Shown here piece after piece: positions 1 through 7,987 of a stretch of DNA of 64,000 nt (position 1 is the first letter of the stretch; each line of letters opens with the position of its first letter). Below the pieces are notes generated by a model. The model did no database searches and was not told where the DNA came from. It saw nothing but the letters and a program-made list of their open reading frames with translations. Location of the stretch: the NCBI RefSeq assembly GCF_036416795.1, contig NZ_CP143867.1, positions 1,488,001-1,552,000 of the forward strand. The letters run 5' to 3'. The translations under genes and the position numbers were made by a program. Source of the stretch: Bacteroides sp. MSB163. GTDB taxonomy: Bacteria; Bacteroidota; Bacteroidia; Bacteroidales; Bacteroidaceae.

Positions 1-50
1 TCTACCATTCTGCCCCACGGGTACTTCTCCTCCAACTGGAGGAGGGGAAT
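1..50. repeat. Partial copy of a GC-rich palindromic intergenic element
   Basis: The first 50 bases contain the inverted pair CTCCTCC-aactGGAGGAG followed by GGAAT. Their reverse complement matches the left arm of the larger element at 31761-31810 (shared core ATTCCCCTCCTCCAGTTGG and the end GGTGGTAG/ATGGTAG). It is probably one arm of the same dispersed element, cut by the window edge. Confidence 0.6.
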
Positions 51-119
51 GAAGATACTCAGTATATCACTTCATTCAAAACCGAAAAAGAAGGAGTAAA
101 TTTCAACTCTCGCTTCATA

Positions 120-433
120 TTATTTAGGAGTTTTTACCGTTATATATTCTGTGTGTGGATAACAATCAACACTTCCTCCCGGCATACATGTATAATCTAT
201 TGATGAACGTACAATTACATAAGTATCATATTCTTCTCTGCTTATGATCTTTGAATCACCAGGAATCTCTATTCCCTTTTTTCCCCATCGATTTCACGAG
301 CATTTGCTAATGCCTCAACATTAGCCACCATGAGATCTGAAAAGGTCTCCGATTGCTGAGAAACCAAAACATTATATCCTCCACATAAGACAAATGCTAT
401 AGCCAAAGCTATTTTTACAAAACTATCTTTCAT
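120..433 (-). pseudogene. NVEALA-family secreted peptide gene, frameshifted
   Basis: The reading frame starts at ATG 433 with MKDSFVKIALAIAFVL, a hydrophobic leader, and carries the NVEALA signature as LMVANVEALANA. It then hits a TAG near 272. One base back in frame the reading continues as GIEIPGDSKII and ends CMPGGSVDCYPH...KTPK at 120, with the Cys...DC pair typical of the family. The total length, 314 bases, is one short of a multiple of three. The break lies in the G4A6G3 run at about 274-286, so a single-base deletion (or sequencing error) is the simplest cause. NVEALA peptides are small secreted Bacteroidales peptides of unknown role, usually beside BF3164-like lipoproteins, as here. 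It lies downstream of the lipoprotein gene on the same strand. Programmed -1 slippage is possible, but the 0-frame codons (AAA AGG) are not a classic slippery pair. Confidence 0.75.
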
Positions 434-674
434 ATTATTTTATAATTAGTTAATAAATTTATCTATATACAATTAGTCATAAATCCGTATTCAATAATAT
501 ATTATAGTGTCTGGCACATAATACATTATCATCTCTCAATTAACACCTCTTAAGCAAAATCACTAAATTAGTCCTTTTATTTATACATTTAAAACACCTC
601 CTTTCTTTAATTACTGGACAGACTATACAAAACATCCACACCTGTCCTTTTTTATTTTATTTATTATGAAATAA

Positions 675-1739
675 TCAATCCACCGCATATTTCACCACCG
701 GTTCATCACTATTCACATCCGTAGCGACAATCTCACCATTTAGTTCATCTACCGATATACCGTAAACATTATGATCCAGCACATATTTCCTTATAGGTTC
801 ACCGCTCAGACTAAATACATATATGTACCTCCCACCATCCGTCATATCACCTTTCTGCATTTTCCGCGAAATCTCTTCAAAAGTATCCCCTTGAAAAACG
901 GCATAAATAGCAGTATCCGTCACCTGTACATCACTAAATCCCATAATTCCAGTAGGCACACCATAACCTTCTGCTATTTGAAATTCAGGTTCACCATGCA
1001 AACCGACACGAACTATATGGGTACTATCTTTCAGATTATAGATTTCAAGCACTTCTCCTAATTGAGTAACGGCAGCCAGAATCCCATTACGAGGATTATA
1101 ATCAATGAAACTGCGCCATGCCTGCGCCAATGCCGGGCGAGCATGTTTTAAAGCCTCCTCATTCGTAGTGGGAATAATCCCCATTTTATGCAATAACTTA
1201 CCCGTTCGATCCACCCAGCAAAAACGACTTTCTCCTGAATAATCAGGAATGATAAAAGTAGAGTCATCATAAATCACAAAATCCAGCCCTCGAAGTATCT
1301 CCTTATCCAAGCTCACTGCCTCTTCACGAAGTAATGAGCCATTGGATAAAGACAAACCAAACCGAGTTAATTTTGAACTATTTGCATCCAATGCCCACAA
1401 CGAACTTCCATTCCATCGGATATTTTCAACAGAAAGCATCTCCTCCGGCGAATCTCCACGCTTACCTAAAGAAGTGATATAAGAGAAGTTCGGATAGTGG
1501 AACAAATAAATAAAATGATCCATACCATGCAAATCCATTATTGCTACAGTATCCCCTTGCATCTTTATCCGGAAAGGAAAACGAAATACGGCTGTATCCA
1601 TAGGCAAAATACATGCAGTCAGATTTTCCGTTTCCGGAAAATCCGTATACGGTATTCCCTTATGCACGGGTACAGAAGTACATGCAAGAAAGGAAAACAG
1701 AAACAATATGTTAATAAGGTACTTCAAGACTATAACCAA
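675..1739 (-). CDS. BF3164-like (TolB-like six-bladed propeller) lipoprotein
   Basis: The 354-residue protein begins with a short basic/hydrophobic leader and a lipobox ending LFSFLAC-TS, so it should be lipid-anchored in the envelope. The rest is repetitive beta-rich sequence (for example SYITSLGKRGDSPEEM, YIYVFSLSGEPIRKYVLD) typical of BF3164/TolB-like six-bladed propellers. No ATG precedes the leader. The frame opens at TTG 1739; a second TTG at 1727 gives MKYLINILFLFSFLAC, which looks the better start. Either way the start overlaps the end of the NVEALA gene, suggesting coupled translation. BF3164-like lipoproteins are regularly found beside NVEALA peptides; their function is unknown. Family call by motif and context, not by search. 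Confidence 0.75.
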   Translation of the reverse strand: MVIVLKYLINILFLFSFLACTSVPVHKGIPYTDFPETENLTACILPMDTAVFRFPFRIKMQGDTVAIMDLHGMDHFIYLFHYPNFSYITSLGKRGDSPEEMLSVENIRWNGSSLWALDANSSKLTRFGLSLSNGSLLREEAVSLDKEILRGLDFVIYDDSTFIIPDYSGESRFCWVDRTGKLLHKMGIIPTTNEEALKHARPALAQAWRSFIDYNPRNGILAAVTQLGEVLEIYNLKDSTHIVRVGLHGEPEFQIAEGYGVPTGIMGFSDVQVTDTAIYAVFQGDTFEEISRKMQKGDMTDGGRYIYVFSLSGEPIRKYVLDHNVYGISVDELNGEIVATDVNSDEPVVKYAVD

Positions 1740-1944
1740 TTACGACCCGTCTTACTTTACCACCGAGAGGACAGTCTACTGTTCCTGTACCCATGCAACG
1801 AAGAGGAACTGTTTCCTCACCAGCCGCCAATGCTTCCACATTACTCAGCATTAAACCATCCATTTTCTTCTGGGATTTAAAACTCCGGAAAGAAACAACA
1901 ACCGAAGCGATAAGTAAACTCCAAATAATAACTTTACCCTTCAT
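1711..1944 (-). CDS. NVEALA-family secreted peptide
   Basis: This 77-residue peptide has an N-terminal hydrophobic segment (KVIIWSLLIASVVVSF), the diagnostic motif LMLSNVEALAAGE, and a C-terminal CMGTGTVDCP cluster with two conserved cysteines. The family is confined to gut Bacteroidetes and its function is not known; export and processing after the leader are inferred. Its 3' end overlaps the following lipoprotein gene by up to 29 bases. A clear TAACTTTG promoter box lies about 55 bases upstream. It is the intact relative of the frameshifted copy at 120-433. Confidence 0.85.
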   Translation of the reverse strand: MKGKVIIWSLLIASVVVSFRSFKSQKKMDGLMLSNVEALAAGEETVPLRCMGTGTVDCPLGGKVRRVVIGYSLEVPY

Positions 1945-1997
1945 AAGAAATCAATGTTTTAGTATTAGACATCATGATTCATGTAAACTTATGAGCA

Positions 1998-2005
1998 CAA
2001 AGTTA
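1998..2005 (-). promoter_or_regulatory. Bacteroides -7 box for the NVEALA/lipoprotein operon
   Basis: On the minus strand the sequence TAACTTTG matches the Bacteroides TAnnTTTG -7 consensus, with an AT-rich region containing TTGA about 20 bases further upstream in place of the -33 TTTG. It lies 53 bases before the NVEALA start codon. Confidence 0.5.
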
Positions 2006-2164
2006 CCGGCAAAAAAGCTTTCAATCCAAACTTTCTCACTGACGAATACTGACCAAATCTATTTTTGACAAACTACAATGTTACATTTTTCTTTGCTTGT
2101 GTTACATTCCGGACAAAGATGCATTAACTTCACATTACAACTATCATATTTACAATAGAGTAGC

Positions 2165-3250
2165 CTATATTATACTATCTTTCACCATTTTATCCGCAAC
2201 GGAACTTTTTAATTGGTATACATCATTCTTATAGTCAACAAAAAGATGCGTTATTCCATCTAAGGACCTACGTAAACGCTGAATCACTGTATATATTCTG
2301 TCCTGTGTTCCACTACCATCAGGCCATAAAGCCTCATCTATTTTACCGGTAGAAAGCCGATACCCTTCTGACTCTAAAAACAACTTCAATAAATAAGCCA
2401 CTTGTGGTGCCAACTTTTTCGTCAGTTCAACACTCTTCAACACCTTTTCTTCCGGATCGAAAAATACACCTTCTTCCAACTGATAAATATGAGAATTTTC
2501 AGCTTTCACAGCAATAACAGGCACTATTGGTTTTGTAGTGACAGTCTTATGCTTTATGAACCACTTCTCTAATATGAAAATGATCTTTTCTCGCGAAAAG
2601 AATAAAAAAGCGAAAATAATCCATGAAAAGCAAATAACAAGATATCTCCAGCCACTGAACGCTTCGTACCAGCCATAAGAAATAAAACCTGTAGCTTCCA
2701 CCTCGCAACGTTCACCTAAATAATAAGAAAGTAAACTATCTGCAGAAAGCAATCCACTAATATTTTCAGAATGAGCAACTGACGTACGCTCCTGAAGATC
2801 GGTAACAGAAACACGTGTACGGGTTTTCACTGGAATATCTGCTGCGACTAATAAACTGTCCCACATTTTATTCAAAGTATCAGGGATCAGAGGATAATCT
2901 TCCAATAAAATACTAAGGACACTCCTCTTTAGCCCTTCTTTCACAAGACTATGATTAAACTTTTCTTCCGATATCATATATTCTCTTTCTCCCAGCTCAT
3001 CTATTATCTTTATTGGTCCCGGTGAAGGTTCATCCAAAGAGAAAGTGGAGTATCCCATGGATTCCTTATAAAATACCAAAACCGTATCGCGCTTCTGCAA
3101 CTCCAATTCCAGTGCCTGCCTAAATATAGCAGATGCCTGTTCTCTCCAATGTTTAGCTCCATTTTGATATAAAGCGTATGTAATACCTCCAGAAATCAGC
3201 AGACATACAATAGTCCCCCAATATAGTAATTTCTTATCATGAACTTTCAT
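2165..3250 (-). CDS. Membrane-anchored winged-helix (ToxR-like) transcriptional regulator
   Basis: The 361-residue protein has TM1 at about residues 9-28, an extracytoplasmic domain to about 200, TM2 at about 200-220 (VICFSWIIFAFLFF), a basic linker, and a cytoplasmic C-terminal winged-helix domain of the response-regulator type at about 262-352 (KLAPQVAYLLKLFLES, then IYTVIQRLRRSLDG as likely recognition helix). There is no receiver domain, so the periplasmic part presumably senses a signal and the DNA-binding domain acts from the membrane, the reverse topology of ToxR/CadC. It lies directly upstream of the NVEALA/lipoprotein genes on the same strand and is the obvious candidate regulator for them. 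The ligand is unknown; sensing of NVEALA peptide or propeller lipoprotein is conjecture. Confidence 0.75.
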   Translation of the reverse strand: MKVHDKKLLYWGTIVCLLISGGITYALYQNGAKHWREQASAIFRQALELELQKRDTVLVFYKESMGYSTFSLDEPSPGPIKIIDELGEREYMISEEKFNHSLVKEGLKRSVLSILLEDYPLIPDTLNKMWDSLLVAADIPVKTRTRVSVTDLQERTSVAHSENISGLLSADSLLSYYLGERCEVEATGFISYGWYEAFSGWRYLVICFSWIIFAFLFFSREKIIFILEKWFIKHKTVTTKPIVPVIAVKAENSHIYQLEEGVFFDPEEKVLKSVELTKKLAPQVAYLLKLFLESEGYRLSTGKIDEALWPDGSGTQDRIYTVIQRLRRSLDGITHLFVDYKNDVYQLKSSVADKMVKDSII

Positions 3251-3373
3251 GCGTTCTTATTTTCTATCTTTGGGATGTAAAAATAAGAAAATAATATCAA
3301 AAAAAATAACAATAAAGAATTATTTGTCAGCAGCAAGCATGGATTAATCATCATACAACGACTGATACAGGCT

Positions 3374-3470
3374 ATATCCGAGATGCACTTGCTCCGTACC
3401 TTCTCCACTCATAGGTACCTCTGAGCGAAGAAACCACGGCCTTGGTACGGAGCAAGTGCATCCCGGATAT
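3374..3470. repeat. Intergenic hairpin element, copy 1
   Basis: Arms of 27 bases (3374-3400 and 3444-3470) are complementary with one mismatch around a 43-base loop. The arm core is GATGCACTTGCTCCGTAC. A second copy at 35371-35467 shares the arms and also an internal segment (GTACCTCT-AGCGAAGAAAC). No coding potential was seen. The rest of this 374-base gap holds only the promoter of the next gene. It could be a MITE-like or REP-like element. Confidence 0.7.
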
Positions 3471-3579
3471 AATGCGGACAAAACAGATCCCATCGGAAAA
3501 AGCAAAAGAATTATCTACGCAAAATGACGCAAATGAACGCAAAAATCACAGGAAGCGGGTTGAAGAGATTTATTTTCCA

Positions 3580-3587
3580 TAGATTTG
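3580..3587 (+). promoter_or_regulatory. -7 promoter box upstream of the DUF6266 gene
   Basis: TAGATTTG fits TAnnTTTG and is followed by GCAC; it lies 37 bases before the ATG at 3625. No strong -33 TTTG is seen. Confidence 0.45.
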
Positions 3588-3624
3588 CACAGTAACAGAA
3601 ACAAGTAATTAAAAACACAATATC

Positions 3625-4416
3625 ATGGGAATTATCAATCAAGGCATTCTCGGAGGTTTCTCCGGTAAAGTGGGACCGATAGTCGGTTTCCGCTGGAAAT
3701 CAAACTACTATATCCGTGCACGCGCCGCCAAAGTCAGCAATCCGCGCACGCCGAAACAGCAAGAACAACGAGGCAAGTTTGCCACGGCATTCAGCTTCCT
3801 GAAAACGATGAAACCTTTCATACGTATGGGTTATAAAGAATTTACGCAAGATAAATCTGCATTCAACGCTGCCATGTCCTACACACTGAAAAGAGCTGTG
3901 ACGGGTAGCGGAAAAGACATCACGATTGACTTCAACCGAGTGCTGGTGTCTATGGGAACGCTGATGCCCGTATTCGAAGGCGCAGCCATGCAAGAGAAGG
4001 ATAAAATGAGTTTCAACTGGCAGAATAACAGTGGTATGGGAAATGCGGAGGACACCGATATAGCCATGCTGCTGGTGTACAACAAAGATAAAGAAATGGC
4101 TGTCTACGACACTGAGGCCGCATTACGTTCCGGCAAGCATGCAGAATTTCCCCTTCCGGATAGTTGGCAGGATGATGAACTGGTTGCCTATCTCAGCTTT
4201 CGCAATGCCGATGGAGACAGTGTTTCCAATAGCATTTGCCTACCGATTTCGATAGCCGAAGCACCGGAGAACGAGGCAGAAATACAGGCAGAATCTACTG
4301 ATGCAACCTATGAAAAGCCCCTGCCCATCAAGAGGACAAAGCTTCAGCCACATATAGCTGTACATTTGTCTTCTGCTCCTCCCAACAATATTGGGACATG
4401 CAGGTGCGAAACCTGA
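3625..4416 (+). CDS. DUF6266 family protein
   Basis: The 263-residue product starts MGIINQGILGGFSGKVGPIVG, the characteristic N-terminus of DUF6266 proteins of Bacteroidetes, followed by RARAAKVSNPRTPKQQEQR. It has no signal peptide or TM segment. The function of the family is unknown; small basic proteins of this type often occur as singletons or multi-copy genes in Bacteroides. The last 40 residues (after EIQAES) are low in secondary-structure character and unlike the rest, so the original C-terminus may have been altered by a frameshift or fusion; this is a judgement from composition only. Monocistronic, convergent with the DUF3836 gene. Confidence 0.7.
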   Translation: MGIINQGILGGFSGKVGPIVGFRWKSNYYIRARAAKVSNPRTPKQQEQRGKFATAFSFLKTMKPFIRMGYKEFTQDKSAFNAAMSYTLKRAVTGSGKDITIDFNRVLVSMGTLMPVFEGAAMQEKDKMSFNWQNNSGMGNAEDTDIAMLLVYNKDKEMAVYDTEAALRSGKHAEFPLPDSWQDDELVAYLSFRNADGDSVSNSICLPISIAEAPENEAEIQAESTDATYEKPLPIKRTKLQPHIAVHLSSAPPNNIGTCRCET

Positions 4417-4446
4417 CGGAATATTCCGGCATTCAAACAACAAAAA

Positions 4447-4484
4447 AGCCGGATACCCGAGAAATGCGTTCTCTGTATCCGGCT
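4447..4484 (-). terminator. Intrinsic terminator of DUF3836 copy 1
   Basis: The stem AGCCGGATAC/GTATCCGGCT has an inner GAGAA/TTCTC stem. On the minus strand it is followed by a T run (complement of the A run at 4442-4447), so it ends the minus-strand gene; it may also serve the convergent plus-strand gene. Confidence 0.8.
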
Positions 4485-4503
4485 TCCGATAATGCTTATA
4501 CTT

Positions 4504-4929
4504 TTATTTTGTACTTGCCAGCATCAAAGTTGCGTCAGCATCGTTCAGTGCGTAAACACTCTTTTGGATGTTACTGTTGTAAGCATTGCGCTTAGAGTTC
4601 CAACGGGCATAGTTTACTGCAATTTCATTGTTGCTGTACTCTACATTCATTTTGAAGTAGGGAACCCAGGCTTCTTTTACGCTGTCCCACTTGGAAGCTT
4701 CCTTGCTGGCTACGCGGTTTTCGTTATCGTAAGTATACGTGTAACGGAGGTGGCGGAACAAGTGACCGTCTTCGTTCTTAAAGATGGTCTTCGCGGTCAT
4801 CAGTTCACCGGTCATCTCTTCGTTCTTTACGTACTGGGTAGGATTGCTTGCACTTGCAGAGAAGTTCATTACACTTGCCATTACTACTACCATCATTACC
4901 ACTGCTTTTGAAATTAAGTTCGTTTTCAT
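4504..4929 (-). CDS. DUF3836 family secreted protein, copy 1
   Basis: This 141-residue protein has a Sec signal peptide (MKTNLISKAVVMMVVVMASVMNF, likely cleaved after SASA). The mature part is mostly beta-strand-like with a YTYTYDNENRVASKEASKW segment and a repeated pattern of Tyr/Trp positions (KMNVEYSNNEIAVNYARW). DUF3836 proteins are known from Bacteroides but have no assigned function; I recognise the family from the sequence pattern. Copy 2 (6726-7151) differs at a handful of residues, so the duplication is recent. It has a near-consensus sigma-54 promoter with an upstream inverted-repeat site and its own terminator, so it is a monocistronic, specifically activated gene. Confidence 0.8.
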   Translation of the reverse strand: MKTNLISKAVVMMVVVMASVMNFSASASNPTQYVKNEEMTGELMTAKTIFKNEDGHLFRHLRYTYTYDNENRVASKEASKWDSVKEAWVPYFKMNVEYSNNEIAVNYARWNSKRNAYNSNIQKSVYALNDADATLMLASTK

Positions 4930-5006
4930 AATCGTTATTTTTTTATTGTTATTACTTCTTGATTTTTTAAGAGGAAGTCTTTGTCAACCGCCTTCGACAA
5001 TATATA

Positions 5007-5023
5007 GTCAAGTGCCGTGCCAA
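5007..5023 (-). promoter_or_regulatory. Sigma-54 type (-24/-12) promoter of DUF3836 copy 1
   Basis: On the minus strand TTGGCACGGCACTTGAC matches the RpoN consensus TGGCAC-N5-TTGC with exact spacing; only the final C is A. It starts about 78 bases upstream of the ATG. Copies 2 and 3 have the same element. No TAnnTTTG box is seen in this leader. Confidence 0.65.
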
Positions 5024-5078
5024 AACAATAAGATGCTGATTATCAACGATTATACATTTTCAGAGAGTGTTCGTAAAC

Positions 5079-5105
5079 GGACAAGTGTCCGCACAAAAGC
5101 GGACA
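5079..5105. promoter_or_regulatory. Upstream activator site for the sigma-54 promoter
   Basis: On the minus strand the site reads TGTCCGC-N6-GCGGACA-CT-TGTCC: two overlapping inverted repeats made of three TGTCC half-sites. It lies 56 bases from the -24 element, which suits an enhancer-binding protein dimer pair. The same site stands at the same distance in copies 2 and 3. Confidence 0.6.
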
Positions 5106-5203
5106 AACAAGAACAAATAGATTCAAAGTATAACAGATTTGTATGCCTTAAAGTACTATAATAGCAAACAAAGTATTACTTTTACCTCATAATAAAAAAA
5201 ATT

Positions 5204-6658
5204 ATGACTAAAGAAGAACTACTACATAAACTCACTGACATTGAATGGAATGATTTTGAAGTAAAATCCGCTCAAACCGAACTTCCCAAAAATATTTGGG
5301 AAACAGTATCTGCTTTTGCCAACACTTCCGGCGGATGGATAGTGCTTGGAATAGAAGAAAATAGAAAAAATGGAATAAGCCAATACCAAATATCAGGAGT
5401 GAAGAAACCTGAAAAACAGGAACAAGATTTTATAGGTACACTTCGTTCGTAGACAAAGTTTAACCTTCCAATTCCTGTACAAGCCGAAAAATACATTATT
5501 GACGGAGTTGAGGTACTTGCATTTTACATCCCTTCATCTCCCATCAAACCTGTATATTTTAATAATAACCTAAGCAATACTTTTATACGTACCGGAAGTG
5601 GAGATCAACGAGCAACTGAGATGGAAATCCTTGCCATCCAGCGAGATCAAGCCTTTGGTAGTCGCTCCGAACAAATCATACCCAATACAACACTTGAGGA
5701 TCTTAATCCTTCATCACTTCAGACTTTTCGTCGCCGCATCCAAGAATTCAATCATGAATTTGCTTATAACAACCTTGACGATAAGACTTTTTGCCAAAAA
5801 ACAGGGATTACTTATAATAATCAACTCACTTACGGTAGTCTTCTTATGTTAGGAAAAAGAGATGTGGTTCAAAGTATTATTCACAATTTTTGGATAGATT
5901 ATATTGAAATTCCCGGTACTTCTTATCAAGATGCCCCCACTCGATATACTTATCGTATGCCGGAACAGGAGAATATTTGGGAATACTACCAAGTTTTAAT
6001 ACAACGCTTACGTTTATATGTTGATGCCCCCTTCAGTACAGGGCCTGACGGGTATTCACCAGATGACAATTCCCAACTTTATGCCCTCCGGGAAGGTTTG
6101 GTCAATTTATTGGCACATGCCGATTATTTTAGCCCTATGCATTCGACTATTCGTGTATTTGATAATCGCATAGAATTCCAAAACCCCGGTCGTTTCTATA
6201 TTGATCTCAATCGCCTTAAAGAGCAAATAATCTCAATACCACGCAATCCCAACATCATCAAACTTTTCCGCTATGCCAAGCTCTCTGAAAATGCAGGCTA
6301 TGGAATAGACAAAATACTCAAATGGGAATTACTTACAGGCCAAAAGGTAAGTTTCGCAACAGATATGGTCTGCTCTATGGTAACTTACTTCCGTCCTATA
6401 CAAAGCGGGAAAACAGCCGAACAAAGCGAACAAACAACCGAACAAAGCGAACAAACAACCGAAAAGAATGAATATTTGCAAATTCTCAATCTAATGAAAG
6501 AAAATCCCTCTATTACCCGGAAGGAGATTTCCGAAAAACTTGGTCTTTCAGAATCTGCAGTTCAAAGACGCATAACCTACCTAACCAATAATGAAATGCT
6601 TTCCCGCATCGGAGGAAGGTATAGCGGAGTCTGGAAAGTGCTAAAAGAAATACCATAA
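5204..6658 (+). pseudogene. AlbA_2 / GHKL-ATPase / winged-helix protein with one in-frame amber codon
   Basis: One continuous reading frame of 485 codons is interrupted only by TAG at 5450-5452. The first part (82 residues) is a Schlafen-AlbA_2 domain start (IEWNDFEVKSAQTELP, TSGGWIVLGIEE). After the stop the frame resumes directly as TKFNLPIPVQAEKYIIDGVEVLAFYIPS, still AlbA_2. It is followed by an ATPase-like HATPase_c_4 region (ALREGLVNLLAHADYF, DNRIEFQNPG, NAGYGIDKI), a Gln/Thr linker with a repeated SEQTTEQ motif, and a C-terminal winged helix (ITRKEISEKLGLSESAVQRR). Such proteins are regarded as transcriptional regulators or nucleic-acid-binding ATPases. Translation could restart at ATG 5621, giving 345 residues without most of AlbA_2. 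A nonsense mutation is most likely; a suppressor tRNA or recoding cannot be excluded. It lies between DUF3836 copies 1 and 2. Confidence 0.8.
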
Positions 6659-6667
6659 TAATAGAAC

Positions 6668-6701
6668 GGGCTGGCAGGAAATAGATATTTCCTGCCAGCC
6701 C
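6668..6701. terminator. Bidirectional terminator between convergent genes
   Basis: Perfect 15-base stem GGGCTGGCAGGAAAT/ATTTCCTGCCAGCCC with a four-base loop between the AlbA_2 gene and DUF3836 copy 2. There is no long T run on either side, but the stem is very strong. Confidence 0.75.
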
Positions 6702-6725
6702 ACTCATTTGAGAAAACTATTCATT

Positions 6726-7151
6726 TCATTTTGTACTTGCCAGCATCAAAGTTGCGTCAGCATCGTTCAGTGAGTAAACGCTCTTTTGGATGTTGCTGTC
6801 ATAAGCGTTGCTCTTAGAGTCCCAACGGGCGTAGTTTACTGCAATTTCATTGTTACTGTACTCTACATTCATTTTGAAGTAGGGAACCCAGGCTTCCTTT
6901 ACGCTGTCCCACTTGGAAGCTTCCTTGCTGGCTACGCGGTTTTCGTTGTCGTAAGTATATGTGTAACGGAGGTGGCGGAACAAATGACCGTCTTCGTTCT
7001 TAAAGATGGTCTTAGCGGTCATCAGTTCACCGGTCATCTCTTCATTCTTTACGTACTGGGTAGGGTTGCTTGCACTTACAGAGAAGTTTATTACGCTTGC
7101 CATTACTACTACCATCATTACCACTGCTTTTGAAATTAAGTTCGTTTTCAT
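6726..7151 (-). CDS. DUF3836 family secreted protein, copy 2
   Basis: 141 residues, almost identical to copy 1 (differences include SVINFSVSAS in the signal peptide region, WDSKSNAYDSN, and SVYSLN). It has the same signal peptide, the same Tyr-rich mature part ending MLASTK and the same untranslated leader. The nearly unchanged leader and coding sequence show a recent tandem duplication, with the AlbA_2-type gene lying between the copies. Secreted protein of unknown function; expression is predicted to depend on sigma-54. Confidence 0.8.
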   Translation of the reverse strand: MKTNLISKAVVMMVVVMASVINFSVSASNPTQYVKNEEMTGELMTAKTIFKNEDGHLFRHLRYTYTYDNENRVASKEASKWDSVKEAWVPYFKMNVEYSNNEIAVNYARWDSKSNAYDSNIQKSVYSLNDADATLMLASTK

Positions 7152-7228
7152 AATCGTTATTTTTTTATTGTTATTACTTCTTGATTTTTTAAGAGGAAGT
7201 CTTTGTCAACCGCCTTCGACAATATATA

Positions 7229-7245
7229 GTCAAGTGCCGTGCCAA
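7229..7245 (-). promoter_or_regulatory. Sigma-54 type promoter of DUF3836 copy 2
   Basis: TTGGCACGGCACTTGAC on the minus strand, identical to the element of copy 1, with TGGCAC-N5-TTGA in place of TTGC. Confidence 0.65.
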
Positions 7246-7300
7246 AACAATAAGATACTGATTATCAACAGATATCCATTTCCGAGTAATGTTCATTTCC

Positions 7301-7327
7301 GGACAAGTGTCCGCATAAAAGCGGACA
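7301..7327. promoter_or_regulatory. Upstream activator site of DUF3836 copy 2
   Basis: TGTCCGC-N6-GCGGACA-CT-TGTCC on the minus strand, again 56 bases from the -24 element. The hexamer spacer differs from copy 1 by one base while all half-sites are kept. Confidence 0.6.
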
Positions 7328-7987
7328 AACCAAGAATAAAGCACACTTTTCCCTTCAAGTTAAAACTTCGGTAAATTCACAGAGCAAACAAGTTGGGACC
7401 CGGCATTTAATCAACCAGACTTTTTAGAATGGGTTGTTCAGGCAATCCAAATAGGATGAATATATAAAATACTGATCAAATTGTCATTTTGTATTTTTAG
7501 TTAGCCGAGAATCCGTTATTTCCAACCGGAACCCTACGGGAATGGAAATACACGAATAAAAACAAGCAAACATCAGATTGTTAGTACACTATCGAAATTC
7601 TTACATTTCTTCCAGACTGAAATATCTCTCCTAAATCATCCTTATAAGAGAAAATCACATATCAAATAACCCTTTTACCCGGAAGTAGTAACCCTTTTAC
7701 CTATAAGTAGTAATGATATCACCCATAAGTAGTAACCTTATCACCTGTAAGTAGTAACCCTTTTCTGTATAAATAGCTTGTAAAAATGCATAACACATGG
7801 GAACAGTGCATTTTTATTCCTTACTTATTAACAGAATATGCTGGAATGCGAACCTGCACAATTAAGCGTGTTACAAAAAACAGGAATATTCCGCCATTAA
7901 GAACACGATTCAAGGATTATATCATCATTTAGACATTTCTATTATTCTCACTATCTTCCGAAGCCAGCTGTACATTTTATCGGTTTC
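7328..7987. other. Non-coding stretch with a small hairpin and a 22-bp array
   Basis: No open frame of interest was found here. It holds a short inverted repeat (TATTTCCA 7517-7524 with TGGAAATA 7543-7550, loop containing CCCTACGGG) and the 22-bp periodic array at 7663-7772. The remainder shows nothing recognisable. Confidence 0.5.
7663..7772. repeat. 22-bp periodic tandem array 1 (five units)
   Basis: Five successive units start at 7663, 7685, 7707, 7729 and 7751. The best conserved part is GTAGTAACCCTTTTACC followed by five bases ending AA. Each unit has a GTAA-N5-T(T/C)AC dyad. Units diverge in sequence but not in length, which suggests phased protein-binding sites (22 bp is two helical turns). 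It lies about 330 bases upstream of the activator site of DUF3836 copy 2. Confidence 0.75.

Noticed and set aside
274..286. Programmed -1 frameshift in the NVEALA gene
   Set aside because: In the zero frame the codons are GAA AAA AGG, which do not form a standard A-AAA-AAG slippery site, so a deletion is simpler.
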